Shown piece after piece: positions 29,345-40,682 of a stretch of 64,000 nt of DNA. A program made the translations under genes and the position numbers. The stretch's first letter is position 1. The number at the start of each line of letters is the position of its first letter. The stretch comes from Acinetobacter portensis (GTDB lineage Bacteria; Pseudomonadota; Gammaproteobacteria; Pseudomonadales; Moraxellaceae), in the NCBI RefSeq assembly GCF_023158935.1, contig NZ_CP096120.1, forward strand, positions 1,736,001 through 1,800,000. Direction: 5' to 3'. Below the pieces are notes generated by a model. The model ran no database searches, had not been told where the DNA came from, and saw only the letters and a program-made list of their open reading frames with translations.

Positions 29345-29360
29345 CTTTCGCAAGAGATCT
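28703..29360 (+). mobile_element. Remnant of an IS5-family element
   Basis: The 5' part is missing, cut exactly at the IS1 right end (28702/28703). The 3' part runs through the transposase stop codon to a likely right end near 29360 (CTTTCGCAAGAGATCT). The left end is not seen on the other side of the IS1 element. Confidence 0.7.
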
Positions 29361-29380
29361 AATATATTAGAACAAACATA

Positions 29381-29412
29381 AAACCCCAATCACTACGGAT
29401 TAGGGTTTTTTA
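29381..29412 (+). terminator. Terminator-like hairpin after the IS5 remnant
   Basis: AAACCC and GGGTTT plus AATC and GATT form an interrupted stem, followed by a T-run. No host gene on the plus strand is left upstream of it, so it may belong to a lost gene. Confidence 0.75.
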
Positions 29413-29618
29413 TTAATTACTCACATTCACGCTCAATAAAAAATCAATGTTTCACAATTTTAAATAGTTTTATTTAACGCTAAAGTATAAATCATTGTAA
29501 ATTTATCCCCCACTCCAAATAGATACTTCGTAAATCCCCTATCACTCCCAAATAACAATCTCAGCTAACCCCTCTATTTCAAGGTATAATTCAATTCTGT
29601 TTTAAAAATTTGCTTCTT

Positions 29619-30101
29619 ATGAAAATTCGTATTCTGACTATCGGTCAAAAAATGCCTGCTTGGGTACTTACAGGTTTTGAAGACTACTTCAAACGCATCC
29701 AACCCTTTGTGCAAACTCAAATAATAGAATTGCCAATGGCAAAGCGTGGCAAAAATGATTCCGAAGCAGATATTTTAAAATACCGAAATATTGAAGGTGA
29801 CAGCATTCTAAATGCCATGAAGCAAAATGAAGTACTTATTGCATTAGAAGTAGGCGGACGCGAATTTAGCACCGAAAAACTAGCAGAAACCATGAAAGGT
29901 TGGATGCTAGAAGGTAATGACATTGTACTAGCAATTGGTGGGCCAGACGGTCACTCAGAAGCGGTACGTAAAGCTGCAGCTTGGCATTGGTCACTATCTA
30001 AATTAACCCTGCCTCACCCTATGGTTCGTGTCATGCTCATTGAACAGCTTTATCGCGCTATGAGTATTAACAACAATCATCCTTATCATCGAGCAGGCTA
30101 A
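29619..30101 (+). CDS. rlmH: 23S rRNA pseudouridine-1915 N3-methyltransferase RlmH
   Basis: SPOUT methyltransferase acting on m3-pseudouridine 1915 in helix 69 of 23S rRNA. The trefoil-knot SAM site is seen in VLAIGGPDGHS and LTLPHPMVRVMLIEQLYRAMSI, ending NNNHPYHRAG as expected. I use the ATG at 29619 (MKIRILTIGQK), giving 160 residues (E. coli 155); the frame opens at a TTG nine bases earlier. TATAAT at 29585 is a possible -10 box. Confidence 0.96.
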   Translation: MKIRILTIGQKMPAWVLTGFEDYFKRIQPFVQTQIIELPMAKRGKNDSEADILKYRNIEGDSILNAMKQNEVLIALEVGGREFSTEKLAETMKGWMLEGNDIVLAIGGPDGHSEAVRKAAAWHWSLSKLTLPHPMVRVMLIEQLYRAMSINNNHPYHRAG

Positions 30102-30206
30102 TTTCAACCCGTTCCACTTTTAGAACGAATTGTTGAATATTTTAGGTTTATCTTATTTTTGTATTTTTAGATAATACTCATAGCGTATCTATTTAGGCAT
30201 ATCGTC

Positions 30207-30983
30207 ATGAATTTACAAACTTTACCAGGGCTATTCATTTCACATGGTTCACCCATGCTTGCTTTGAACCCTGAACAAGTTGGGCCAGCATTAGAAAGAT
30301 TAAGCCTTAATCTTCCCAAACCTACAGCCATTATTATTATGTCTGCACATTGGGAAAGTAATGCGCTTGAAGTAAGTTCTGCTGTACGTCCTGAAACATG
30401 GCATGACTTTCGTGGTTTTCCGCCAGCGCTTTATGACATTCGCTATCCTGCTCCCGGTGAACCTGAATTAGCTGAAGAAATTTTACAGCTCTTTGCACAA
30501 GCAGGCTTCTCTGCACATGCAAATAGTACGCGCCCACGCGATCATGGCGTGTGGATGCCTTTACTTCATATGTACCCTGAAGCAGATATTCCTGTGGTTG
30601 AAATTTCACTGCCTATGAATATGTCTGCTGAAGATATTTATAAAATTGGGCAAACGCTTGCACCACTGCGTGAAAAGCAAATTTTAATGATTGGTTCGGG
30701 CAGTATTACCCATAATTTACGAGAACTTTCTTGGAATGGAGATAATCAATCTGTTCCTGAATGGGCTTCAACATTCCGTAATTATGTGGTCAATAAGTTT
30801 CATCATAATGACTTTAATGCTGTTTTAGATTGGGAAAAAATTCCTCATGTAAACCGTAATCACCCAACTATTGAACACTTTGCACCTATTTTCTTTGCTA
30901 TGGGTACAGGTCATCGTTTTAGTATTGTACATAGTAGTTTTACAATGGGTTCGCTTGGAATGGATGTTTATCGCTTCGATTAA
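30207..30983 (+). CDS. ygiD: 4,5-DOPA-extradiol-dioxygenase-like protein (YgiD/LigB family)
   Basis: Class III extradiol ring-cleavage dioxygenase family protein of 258 residues. Visible metal ligand regions include FISHGSPML (His near residue 13), MSAHWES (His near 49) and RDHGVWMPLLHMYP; IGSGSITHNLREL carries a further conserved His. E. coli YgiD opens DOPA in vitro, but the physiological substrate is unsettled. Single gene after rlmH. Confidence 0.88.
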   Translation: MNLQTLPGLFISHGSPMLALNPEQVGPALERLSLNLPKPTAIIIMSAHWESNALEVSSAVRPETWHDFRGFPPALYDIRYPAPGEPELAEEILQLFAQAGFSAHANSTRPRDHGVWMPLLHMYPEADIPVVEISLPMNMSAEDIYKIGQTLAPLREKQILMIGSGSITHNLRELSWNGDNQSVPEWASTFRNYVVNKFHHNDFNAVLDWEKIPHVNRNHPTIEHFAPIFFAMGTGHRFSIVHSSFTMGSLGMDVYRFD

Positions 30984-31025
30984 TATTGCATTCAGCAATA
31001 AAAAAATAACAATCTGATATATTTG

Positions 31026-31067
31026 GGATACATTTTCCACTCAAAAGTTGGGAATGTATCCATTTTT
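31026..31067 (+). terminator. ygiD terminator
   Basis: GGATACATT and AATGTATCC pair around an 18-nt loop, followed by ATTTTTATTT. Confidence 0.7.
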
Positions 31068-31128
31068 ATTTCATTACTTTCAGTTATTCTACTTATTACT
31101 TAAATTATCAACAAAGAATACGCCGAAA

Positions 31129-31905
31129 ATGAAATTAAAATACTTAGCTATTGCCCTATTCCCTTTTGCGCTTGCTGCTTGTCAATCTAGCGATATTCAA
31201 AAAGTTGGAGATTTAGCTGTGTCAGTACTACAACAACAAAATGCCGATAAAACATTAACGTCTTCTACTTGGAGTGCAAGCACTGAAAATGCGAAGCGCC
31301 CTATCGTACTTACTTTTGCCGACAAAGGTCGTTTAAGTGTTTCTACAAGCTGTAATACGCTTGGAACATCTTGGAAAGTTGAAAACAATATTATTACGAC
31401 AACAAATATAATGTCTACAATGATGGCTTGTGATGAGGCATCTACAAAACAAGAAGGTTTTGCTTCAAGCTTATTCAGCACAGGTAAAACACCATTTGTA
31501 TTAAACCTTGATGATGCACAAAAACCAACACTGACTTTGGTTGCAGCGAATGGCGAAAAAGTTGTATTTACAGGAAAAATGACACCTGAAGTGAAATATC
31601 AAACTCAAGGTGAAACGATTTTCTTAGAAGTAAATCCTAAAACTGTTCAATGCCAAGGTGTAGCGCCACAAACTTGTTTGCAAGTACGTGAAATTAAATA
31701 CAACGATAAAGGCATTAAAACTCAAGCAGATCAAAACTGGTCAAATTTCTATGACTCAATTGAAGGCTATGAGCACAATCCAAATGAACGCCAAGTCATT
31801 CGCGTTAAACGTTATGAAATTAAAAATCCAGCAGCAGATCAATCTAAATATGCTTATGTTCACGATATGACAATTGAGCGTGAAGCTGTAAAAGGCGCAC
31901 TTTAA
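31129..31905 (+). CDS. META plus DUF4377 lipoprotein
   Basis: A 258-residue predicted lipoprotein. The lipobox LAACQS puts the lipidated Cys near residue 19. Residues about 45-150 look like a META domain (STWSASTENAKRPIVLTF, SCNTLGTSWKVENN, MSTMMACDEA), a fold shared with heat-shock lipoprotein HslJ. Residues about 165-240 (IFLEVNPKTVQCQGVAPQTCLQVRE, then NWSNFYDSIEGYEHNPNERQVIRVKRYEI) fit DUF4377. This pairing occurs in envelope lipoproteins of unknown role. The ATG at 31129 is chosen because it gives a proper signal peptide; the frame opens earlier at 31048. Confidence 0.82.
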   Translation: MKLKYLAIALFPFALAACQSSDIQKVGDLAVSVLQQQNADKTLTSSTWSASTENAKRPIVLTFADKGRLSVSTSCNTLGTSWKVENNIITTTNIMSTMMACDEASTKQEGFASSLFSTGKTPFVLNLDDAQKPTLTLVAANGEKVVFTGKMTPEVKYQTQGETIFLEVNPKTVQCQGVAPQTCLQVREIKYNDKGIKTQADQNWSNFYDSIEGYEHNPNERQVIRVKRYEIKNPAADQSKYAYVHDMTIEREAVKGAL

Positions 31906-31928
31906 GTCTAATTTGAAACTCAATATGT

Positions 31929-31960
31929 AAAAAAACCGAGGCAATTGCCTCGGTTTTTTT
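31929..31960. terminator. Bidirectional terminator
   Basis: AACCGAGGCAATTGCCTCGGTT flanked by A and T runs; it serves the convergent META lipoprotein and gdhA genes. Confidence 0.95.
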
Positions 31961-31979
31961 AGCTTATTCTAAGCAAAAC

Positions 31980-33654
<1,675 letters not shown>

Positions 33655-34446
33655 ATGAACTCGCAAATCGCACTCATTCAAAATATTGATGCTTTACTTC
33701 CACAAACTCAATGTGGTCTATGTGGACATCGAGATGGGTGTTTACCGTATGCAAAATCTATTGTTGCTGGCGAAGACGCAAATAAATGTGTTCCGGGTGG
33801 TCAACCTGTTGCCGATGCTTTAGCAGATCTTCTTGCTCGACCAAAATTAAAAGCCGAAGAAAGTGTATGGCCTATTCAAAGCGATGGTCGCCCACAACGC
33901 ATGAAAGCTATTATTCGTGAAGATGAATGTATTGGTTGTGCCAAATGTATTAGCGCTTGTCCTGTAGACGCCATTATTGGCTCAGGAAAACTGATGCATA
34001 GTATTTTGACTGACCTTTGCACAGGCTGTGAATTATGTATACCGCCTTGCCCTGTCGATTGCATTGATTTAGTTGAAGATACAAAAGAAATTCCAACTGA
34101 AATTATTCGTATACAAGAACAAAATGATTTAAGACAACGTTACTATTCACATATTCAACGTGAAGAAAAACGTAGTATTCATCGTAAAGGTCCTATTGTT
34201 CGCGCAGAAATTGACACTGAACTTTTTGCACAATTTTCAGCTCATACATCAAATGTACCTGAAATTAAGCGTATTGAAAAAGCCAAACCGACGGTTATTC
34301 AGCAAGATGCTAAAACAACAATTGAGTTGGCAAAGCTCAGAACGCAAATTAAAAAATTAGAAAAGCAGCTGAGCGTTCGTGAAGATGCCAATAAACGTAC
34401 ACAATTAGATGAGTTAAACAAGCAACTTACAGCTTTAGGAGCTTAA
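33655..34446 (+). CDS. rnfB: RnfB-like iron-sulfur protein, stand-alone
   Basis: Electron-transfer protein related to RnfB. An N-terminal [4Fe-4S] motif (C20, C23, C29, C45; [11 protein letters not shown]) is followed by two ferredoxin-type clusters (C92/95/98/102 and C122/125/128/132). Unlike enterobacterial RnfB (192 residues) it lacks the N-terminal membrane helix. It has a roughly 125-residue C-terminal extension ending in a predicted coiled coil ([16 protein letters not shown]). No other rnf genes are near. nth follows after 4 bp, as it ends the rnf operon in many gammaproteobacteria, so the pair looks like a reduced rnf operon. Confidence 0.88.
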   Translation: MNSQIALIQNIDALLPQTQCGLCGHRDGCLPYAKSIVAGEDANKCVPGGQPVADALADLLARPKLKAEESVWPIQSDGRPQRMKAIIREDECIGCAKCISACPVDAIIGSGKLMHSILTDLCTGCELCIPPCPVDCIDLVEDTKEIPTEIIRIQEQNDLRQRYYSHIQREEKRSIHRKGPIVRAEIDTELFAQFSAHTSNVPEIKRIEKAKPTVIQQDAKTTIELAKLRTQIKKLEKQLSVREDANKRTQLDELNKQLTALGA

Positions 34447-34450
34447 ATAC

Positions 34451-35140
34451 ATGACCGTTAAAAATATGACCAAAAAACAAATTCAAACGTTTTTTGAACG
34501 GTTACGTGAACAGCGCCCTCATCCTCAAACTGAACTCAATTATTCAAATCCATTTGAGCTTTTAGTTGCTGTCACTTTATCTGCACAAGCAACAGATATA
34601 AGCGTAAACAAAGCAACAGATAAACTTTTTCCCGTTGCCAATACGCCTGAAGCGATTTATGCATTAGGTGTAGATGGGCTAAAAGAATATATAAAGACAA
34701 TTGGCTTATATAACTCTAAAGCCGAGAACGTAATTAAAGCCTGTAAAATGCTCATAGAGAAGCATAACAGCGTTGTTCCGAATAACCGTGCAGACTTAGA
34801 GGCATTACCTGGTGTAGGGCGTAAAACGGCAAATGTGGTGCTAAATACCGCATTTGGTCAGCCTACTATGGCAGTAGATACGCATATTTTCCGTTTAGGA
34901 AATAGAACAGGTTTAGCGGTTGGGAAAAATGTTCTAGAAGTAGAACATAGACTTGTAAAAGTTATTCCTAAAGAATTTATTATTGACTCGCATCATTGGC
35001 TTATTTTGCATGGTCGATATTGTTGTATTGCGCGTAAACCAAAATGCAATGAATGCATTGTGTCTGATGTTTGCAACTGGCCAGATCGTTTCGAATTTGG
35101 CGCAGAAAGAGCAATTAAACTTAAAAATATAGATGCTTAA
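34451..35140 (+). CDS. nth: Endonuclease III Nth
   Basis: Bifunctional DNA glycosylase/AP lyase that removes oxidised pyrimidines. The HhH motif LPGVGRKTANVVL carries the catalytic Lys, and the catalytic Asp is in FGQPTMAVDTHIFRLGNR. A C-terminal [4Fe-4S] cluster is formed by Cx6Cx2Cx5C in YCCIARKPKCNECIVSDVC. At 229 residues it is slightly longer than E. coli Nth (211). Probably cotranscribed and translationally coupled with rnfB. Its last codons double as the left arm of the terminator. Confidence 0.96.
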   Translation: MTVKNMTKKQIQTFFERLREQRPHPQTELNYSNPFELLVAVTLSAQATDISVNKATDKLFPVANTPEAIYALGVDGLKEYIKTIGLYNSKAENVIKACKMLIEKHNSVVPNNRADLEALPGVGRKTANVVLNTAFGQPTMAVDTHIFRLGNRTGLAVGKNVLEVEHRLVKVIPKEFIIDSHHWLILHGRYCCIARKPKCNECIVSDVCNWPDRFEFGAERAIKLKNIDA

Positions 35141-35156
35141 TGCATCTATATTTTTT
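35123..35156 (+). terminator. nth terminator overlapping the stop codon
   Basis: AAAAATATAGATGC and GCATCTATATTTTT form a 14-bp stem. The 5-nt loop TTAAT contains the nth stop codon TAA. Confidence 0.85.
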
Positions 35157-35158
35157 AA

Positions 35159-35353
35159 TCATTCTTCATTCTTTTTTTTCGCATCCAATTCTGCTTTTAG
35201 CTTTGGATGAATTTGATATTGTGTTGCTTGATCTTTTTTCAATAAAGCTTCTTTCTTTTGCGTTTCACGTAATATTTTAAAGCTCACATATAACAAGCCT
35301 AAAAGCATTGCCAAACATGCAATCACTAAGATGATTAAACCAACTTTTAGCAA
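35159..35353 (-). CDS. Small single-span membrane protein
   Basis: A 64-residue protein with one hydrophobic segment (about residues 4-27) followed by a Lys/Glu/Gln-rich cytosolic tail (about 28-64). The best start is a TTG at 35353, because GAGGA lies seven bases upstream; the longer frame to 35395 would run through the adk terminator. Function is unknown. It lies downstream of adk, convergent with nth. Confidence 0.68.
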   Translation of the reverse strand: MLKVGLIILVIACLAMLLGLLYVSFKILRETQKKEALLKKDQATQYQIHPKLKAELDAKKKNEE

Positions 35354-35382
35354 AATCGTGTCCTCAAAAGTTATAACAATAA

Positions 35383-35414
35383 AAAAGAGCCCCAATATGA
35401 CTTAGGACTCTTTT
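35383..35414 (-). terminator. adk terminator
   Basis: On the minus strand AAAAGAGTC pairs with GGCTCTTTT-type sequence around a 14-15 nt loop, followed by TT. One mismatch lies in the stem. Confidence 0.75.
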
Positions 35415-35448
35415 CTTGTCAAAACAATTAGAATTTTAAAAATCTAAA

Positions 35449-36123
<675 letters not shown>

Positions 36124-36189
36124 TTAACAATGAACATGATGCATTGCTTATAACAAACTCAACGTTTCGTTATATGGCTCAGCATCGAA

Positions 36190-37506
36190 TTATAAAAAAG
36201 CCACAAATAAATGTATTAAACCAGCAACAAATCCAGTTACACCACCCAATATAATCAAAATCCATTCGTCTTCCTGAAATGCAGGACGTAATAAATTTTG
36301 AAATTCTTTTGGTGTTAACTCTCGAATACGATCTCGAAACATTTGAAAGATTTTTTGTGCACGACTCGCATTGAATTCTGGGTCACTTATAGGAACCATC
36401 GTAATTTCAATTGAGCGATCTATCAAGTCAGTCTTGAGTCTTGCGTATTCTTTAGGCCCTAAAGAAATCTGTAAAGTCGTACGAACTAAAGGCGTTTCCA
36501 TAATTTCGTTAATATGTCGTTTCACAATACGGCGAGTTTTTTCTTTTTTCCCACCATACATCATTTCAGACATAATCGTTTTTAAGGTAATGAGCTCTTC
36601 TGTTACGACTTTTGCAAACACATCCGATACTTCATCTTGGCGCTTCATAAAAGCACCCTGAATATTATACGCCCCTATACGAGGAATGACAGGTTTAATC
36701 CAAGGAAATTTACGATTTTTAGTTCTTTCAAAAAATTGAGGGTAACGAACATAATGCGCTTCAAGTGGATTAAATACCATCCAAATTGCAATCCAATTCG
36801 TTAAAAAACCCCATACAGATGCCCAAAAAGGTACTGTCCAATGCCATGGTATCACGAACCATACAATCATTTGAAAAACACCAAAGACAATTCCAATTAA
36901 AGCACTGATATGCCAAATGAAATTAATTTCTTTTTGTCCAACTTTTAAAAACATGCGAACCATTAAATGGCGGTCATTTTCCATTTGACTTACGACCATT
37001 TCACGCATATCTACAAGTGACTCTACATTTAAAGTCAAATCGACAACTAAATCTTCTAAAACACCGGGTAATTGCTTATTGGCTTGAGCATAAATACGGC
37101 GCTTAATGGCATAAGGCATATTTTCCCAAAGTATGGCATTACGCTCCATCATGACTTCATCAATTAAGTATTCAAGTTCATGACCAACTTGCTGACCAAT
37201 AATGTGCGCCATATATTTAGGATCCATTGCATCTAAAAATTCCTGCAATGAACCTAATTTAGACAATGTGTTGTCTGTAATAATACCTGAAATACGCCCT
37301 GCTTTACGTGGCACAATTCCCTGCCAACCAACAGGAATAGAACCGACATGAAATCCCCAAAAATGAATGGGGAAAAACACCATTTTAAGTGCCATCCATA
37401 CATGCGCCCAAGTTACAAATGCTGTGACAGGAATAATACTAAGCACCGCCCAGAAATCTGAACGTTGCAAAAATGTTTGCCACAACTGATTGATGTACTC
37501 AAGCAT
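36190..37506 (-). CDS. DUF445 family membrane protein
   Basis: A 438-residue inner-membrane protein of the DUF445 family (function unknown). Hydrophobic segments lie at about 18-45 and at 195-250, with another at the extreme C-terminus (about 415-438). The repeated phrase GWQGIVPRKAGRISGIITDNTLSKLGS near residue 58 and FNPLEAHYVRYP near 250 mark the family. The stretch between is mostly helical and charged. Single gene, divergent from mrdA across a 532-bp gap. Confidence 0.82.
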   Translation of the reverse strand: MLEYINQLWQTFLQRSDFWAVLSIIPVTAFVTWAHVWMALKMVFFPIHFWGFHVGSIPVGWQGIVPRKAGRISGIITDNTLSKLGSLQEFLDAMDPKYMAHIIGQQVGHELEYLIDEVMMERNAILWENMPYAIKRRIYAQANKQLPGVLEDLVVDLTLNVESLVDMREMVVSQMENDRHLMVRMFLKVGQKEINFIWHISALIGIVFGVFQMIVWFVIPWHWTVPFWASVWGFLTNWIAIWMVFNPLEAHYVRYPQFFERTKNRKFPWIKPVIPRIGAYNIQGAFMKRQDEVSDVFAKVVTEELITLKTIMSEMMYGGKKEKTRRIVKRHINEIMETPLVRTTLQISLGPKEYARLKTDLIDRSIEITMVPISDPEFNASRAQKIFQMFRDRIRELTPKEFQNLLRPAFQEDEWILIILGGVTGFVAGLIHLFVAFL

Positions 37507-38038
37507 GCATGAATTCCATATATCTTTCTATTTGCAAGATTTTAAAGCTCTAGTAATTGTTCTATTTTGTCTATTTGCGTTCTAGAACAATATTAGAAAT
37601 TTGTATTTAAAATCTTTAACTGCACCCTTTTGCTAAGCAATTTAAAAATAAACTTATTATTCATTAAAACAAATTAACTCGAACCTCCGTAAGCTTTGCT
37701 TATTTAAGTGAGTTTTATATTTAAATGAGATAAAACTTATATAAGTATTGATATTATAGCTGTTTTTTCATTATTCAGCCAAAAGTTGTCACGCATATTT
37801 TCAACAACAACTTGCTTATGCTTGTTCTTTAAATAAAAACAGTAATATTTACATCAGAAATGTATCAGAATTACTCATAACTCTATAGACCTCATTTCTG
37901 TAAATTTGTGTCGCTTAAGTCAATTTCGTCGCTTCATATTTTTATTTTTAAATAGATCTGCTTCTTTCACAAATACACTTGAGTTGAGTTAGAATAAGCA
38001 TCAAAATCATTCAACCCACAAACCTAAGTACACTGCGT
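37507..38038. other. Divergent gap between the DUF445 gene and mrdA
   Basis: 532 bp of AT-rich DNA. I see several imperfect inverted repeats (such as around 37715-37745, AGTGAGTTTTAT / ATAAAACTTAT) but no supported gene, promoter or RNA. Confidence 0.45.
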
Positions 38039-40075
38039 ATGAAACAGAACTTTCCTTTAAAAAATGTTCAGCAAGAAAAGCGCATATTTCGCAATCGTGT
38101 TCTGGTTTCTGTAGGTGTTGTTACTTTTTTTCTTTTATTACTTATTTCTCGCTACGCATATTTACAAATTTTCAGCTTCGATGAGTTTGCAACAGCTTCT
38201 GATAAAAACCGTATTCGTCTTCAGCCTTTAGCACCTGCTCGTGGTTATATTTATGACCGTAATGGGGTGCTTTTAGCAGATAACTACCCTGTTTTTTCTG
38301 CAACTTTAAGCCGCGCCGATATTGATGATATTGACGATACAATTGAGCGTTTAACGCCAATTTTAGAACTTACTCAAGAAGATATCGACCGCTTCAAAAG
38401 CCGTATTAAAGTTTCTCGTAAAACTGAACGTGTCGTAATTAAACTCAATTTAAATGAGACAGATATTGCTCGCTTTAGTGAAGTTAAATTTCAATTTCCC
38501 GGTGTAAATATTGAAACCCAAATGACCCGTTATTACCCACATGGTGAGCTTTTTGCCCATGTAATTGGTTATGTCGGTCGTATTAACGATAAAGAATTAA
38601 AATCTATTGATAAAGATGCCTACGCAGGCACGAACTTAATTGGGAAAATTGGCGTAGAGAAATACTACGAAGACTTACTACATGGCTTACCCGGCAATGA
38701 ATCTATTGAAGCCGATGCGCATGGTAATGTCTTACGCCATTTAGGACGTAAAGACCCTATTCGTGGTAATGATTTATTCCTTTCTCTCGACTATGGCTTA
38801 CAAACAGTTGCAAGTGAACAACTCGCAGGTCGACGTGGTGCAATTGTTGCATTAGACCCAAATACAGGTGAAATTCTAGCTTTAGTTTCTAGCCCCAGTT
38901 TTAATCCTAATTTATTTGTTACAGGTATTAGCACAAAAGATTATTCAGAACTACGTGATAATTTAGATCAACCTTTATACAACCGTGCTGTTCAAGGTAC
39001 TTATCCACCCGGCTCTACAATTAAACCAATGTTTGGTTTAGGTGGCATTCACTACGGTCTAATCGATTGGCAAACTGCCATTCAAGATCATGGTTACTTT
39101 ACCCTTCCTGGCGACAGCCATCGATTCCGTGATCACAAGAAAACAGGTCATGGCGTTGTAAACATGCATACAGCACAAGTCGTTTCTTGCGATACATTCT
39201 TCTATGTCCTTTCGTACCGTATGGGTATTGAAAAAATGAATGAATGGATGCGTCAATTTGGCTTTGGCGAAAAAACAGGTATCGACTTACCAAGCGAAAG
39301 TTCAGGTTTATATCCCAGCCCAGAATGGAAACTTCGCACACGTAATAGCAAATGGTTACGCGGAGAAACCATCTCCGTAAGTATTGGTCAAGGTGCCTTT
39401 ACTGCAACACCATTACAACTTGCTATGGCAACAGCAATTACATCTAACAAAGGTGCTCACATTACGCCTCACGTACTTCGTGAAAGTAAAGGCGCAAAAG
39501 AGCATAAAGTTCACAATTCAACAGATGGCGTTATTCCATTCAATGGAAAACCTGAAGATTGGGTGAAAATGCGTGAAGCCATGGTAGATGTAATTAACAC
39601 AGGTACAGGTAGAGGTATTCGTACACCGTTTTATGATATTGCAGGTAAAACAGGTACAGCCCAAGTTAAAAGTATCGCACAAGGTAAAAAATACAACGAA
39701 GCCCTACTTACAGAACGCCAACTAGACCACGGCTTATTCGTAGGTTTTGCTCCTGCCGAAAACCCACAAATTGCGGTTGCTGTTGTTTGGGAAAATGGTC
39801 GTCATGGTGGTTCTGCTGCTCAGCTTGCAAAACCGTTATTCGACTATTGGATTCTAAGCCGTAAAAAGAACCCAATTAAGCCTGCCGCAACACAAATGAG
39901 TGGTGGTCTAATGACAGCAGGTATTAAACCAAGTGAATTACCAAGTGGTAATAACAACACAAATACTTCTGCAAGCAATGCTAATGTAAATATGCCTACA
40001 GCGACTACATTACCAGAACCCAATAATCGTCCAACCAATTCACAAGCAGCCTCACAAGTTGAAAGTGAAGAGTAA
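38039..40075 (+). CDS. mrdA: Penicillin-binding protein 2 (peptidoglycan transpeptidase)
   Basis: Elongasome D,D-transpeptidase that cross-links peptidoglycan for rod shape, working with RodA. One N-terminal membrane anchor (about 22-46), the non-catalytic dimerisation domain (about 60-235; RGYIYDRNG), then the transpeptidase with STIK (Ser326, Lys329), the SxD motif SCD (383-385) and KTGT (537-540). The 678 residues include a low-complexity Ser/Asn/Thr C-terminal tail of about 60 residues beyond the E. coli protein (633). rodA is not adjacent. rsmD follows after 9 bp, suggesting cotranscription. Confidence 0.96.
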   Translation: MKQNFPLKNVQQEKRIFRNRVLVSVGVVTFFLLLLISRYAYLQIFSFDEFATASDKNRIRLQPLAPARGYIYDRNGVLLADNYPVFSATLSRADIDDIDDTIERLTPILELTQEDIDRFKSRIKVSRKTERVVIKLNLNETDIARFSEVKFQFPGVNIETQMTRYYPHGELFAHVIGYVGRINDKELKSIDKDAYAGTNLIGKIGVEKYYEDLLHGLPGNESIEADAHGNVLRHLGRKDPIRGNDLFLSLDYGLQTVASEQLAGRRGAIVALDPNTGEILALVSSPSFNPNLFVTGISTKDYSELRDNLDQPLYNRAVQGTYPPGSTIKPMFGLGGIHYGLIDWQTAIQDHGYFTLPGDSHRFRDHKKTGHGVVNMHTAQVVSCDTFFYVLSYRMGIEKMNEWMRQFGFGEKTGIDLPSESSGLYPSPEWKLRTRNSKWLRGETISVSIGQGAFTATPLQLAMATAITSNKGAHITPHVLRESKGAKEHKVHNSTDGVIPFNGKPEDWVKMREAMVDVINTGTGRGIRTPFYDIAGKTGTAQVKSIAQGKKYNEALLTERQLDHGLFVGFAPAENPQIAVAVVWENGRHGGSAAQLAKPLFDYWILSRKKNPIKPAATQMSGGLMTAGIKPSELPSGNNNTNTSASNANVNMPTATTLPEPNNRPTNSQAASQVESEE

Positions 40076-40084
40076 CTCTAAGAT

Positions 40085-40636
40085 ATGAAAAACCAATTAC
40101 GTATTATTGGTGGCGAATGGAAACGTCGCCAACTCCCTTTTGCAAGTATTGAAGGCTTACGCCCTACACCCGACCGTGTTCGCGAAACCTTATTTAACTG
40201 GCTCATGTGGGACATTCAAAACACCAATGTTTTAGATATTTGTGCAGGTTCTGGCGCACTTGCTTTTGAAGCCTTATCACGTGGTGCAAGCCAAATAGTT
40301 ATGATTGAACCAAATGCTCAACAAGCTAAATTTTTAAAAGATAATTTAGAACTTTTGAAAGTAACCAATCAACGTGCAAAGCTTAAAATTGCAACTGCAC
40401 AGCAAACCTTACCAACATTAAAAGATCAATTTGATGTGGTTTTTTTAGATCCCCCATATAGCTTAGATTTATGGGAAGAATTAGCAGTACTTGCAGATCC
40501 TTTAATAAAAAATGATGGCTTTATTTATATTGAAGCTGACCGTGATTTATCACAGTTAAAAATTCCATCAAGCTGGATTCAAATTAAAAATACCAAAGCT
40601 GGTACCGTTCGTGCGGGCTTATATCAGAAGAAGTGA
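40085..40636 (+). CDS. rsmD: 16S rRNA guanine-966 N2-methyltransferase RsmD
   Basis: Methylates G966 of 16S rRNA in the assembled small subunit. Motif RIIGGEWKRRQLPF at the N-terminus, RPTPDRVRETLFNWL, SAM site VLDICAGSGALAFEALSRGA and catalytic VFLDPPYSL are all present. 183 residues, close to E. coli (198). Nine bp after mrdA on the same strand. Ends at a strong bidirectional terminator. Confidence 0.95.
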   Translation: MKNQLRIIGGEWKRRQLPFASIEGLRPTPDRVRETLFNWLMWDIQNTNVLDICAGSGALAFEALSRGASQIVMIEPNAQQAKFLKDNLELLKVTNQRAKLKIATAQQTLPTLKDQFDVVFLDPPYSLDLWEELAVLADPLIKNDGFIYIEADRDLSQLKIPSSWIQIKNTKAGTVRAGLYQKK

Positions 40637-40652
40637 TCATAAAAATTAAAAG

Positions 40653-40682
40653 AAAAAAGGATGCTTAAGCATCCTTTTTTTA
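40653..40682. terminator. Bidirectional terminator
   Basis: AAAAAAGGATGC-TTAA-GCATCCTTTTTT, perfect stem, between convergent rsmD and the lipoprotein gene. Confidence 0.95.
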
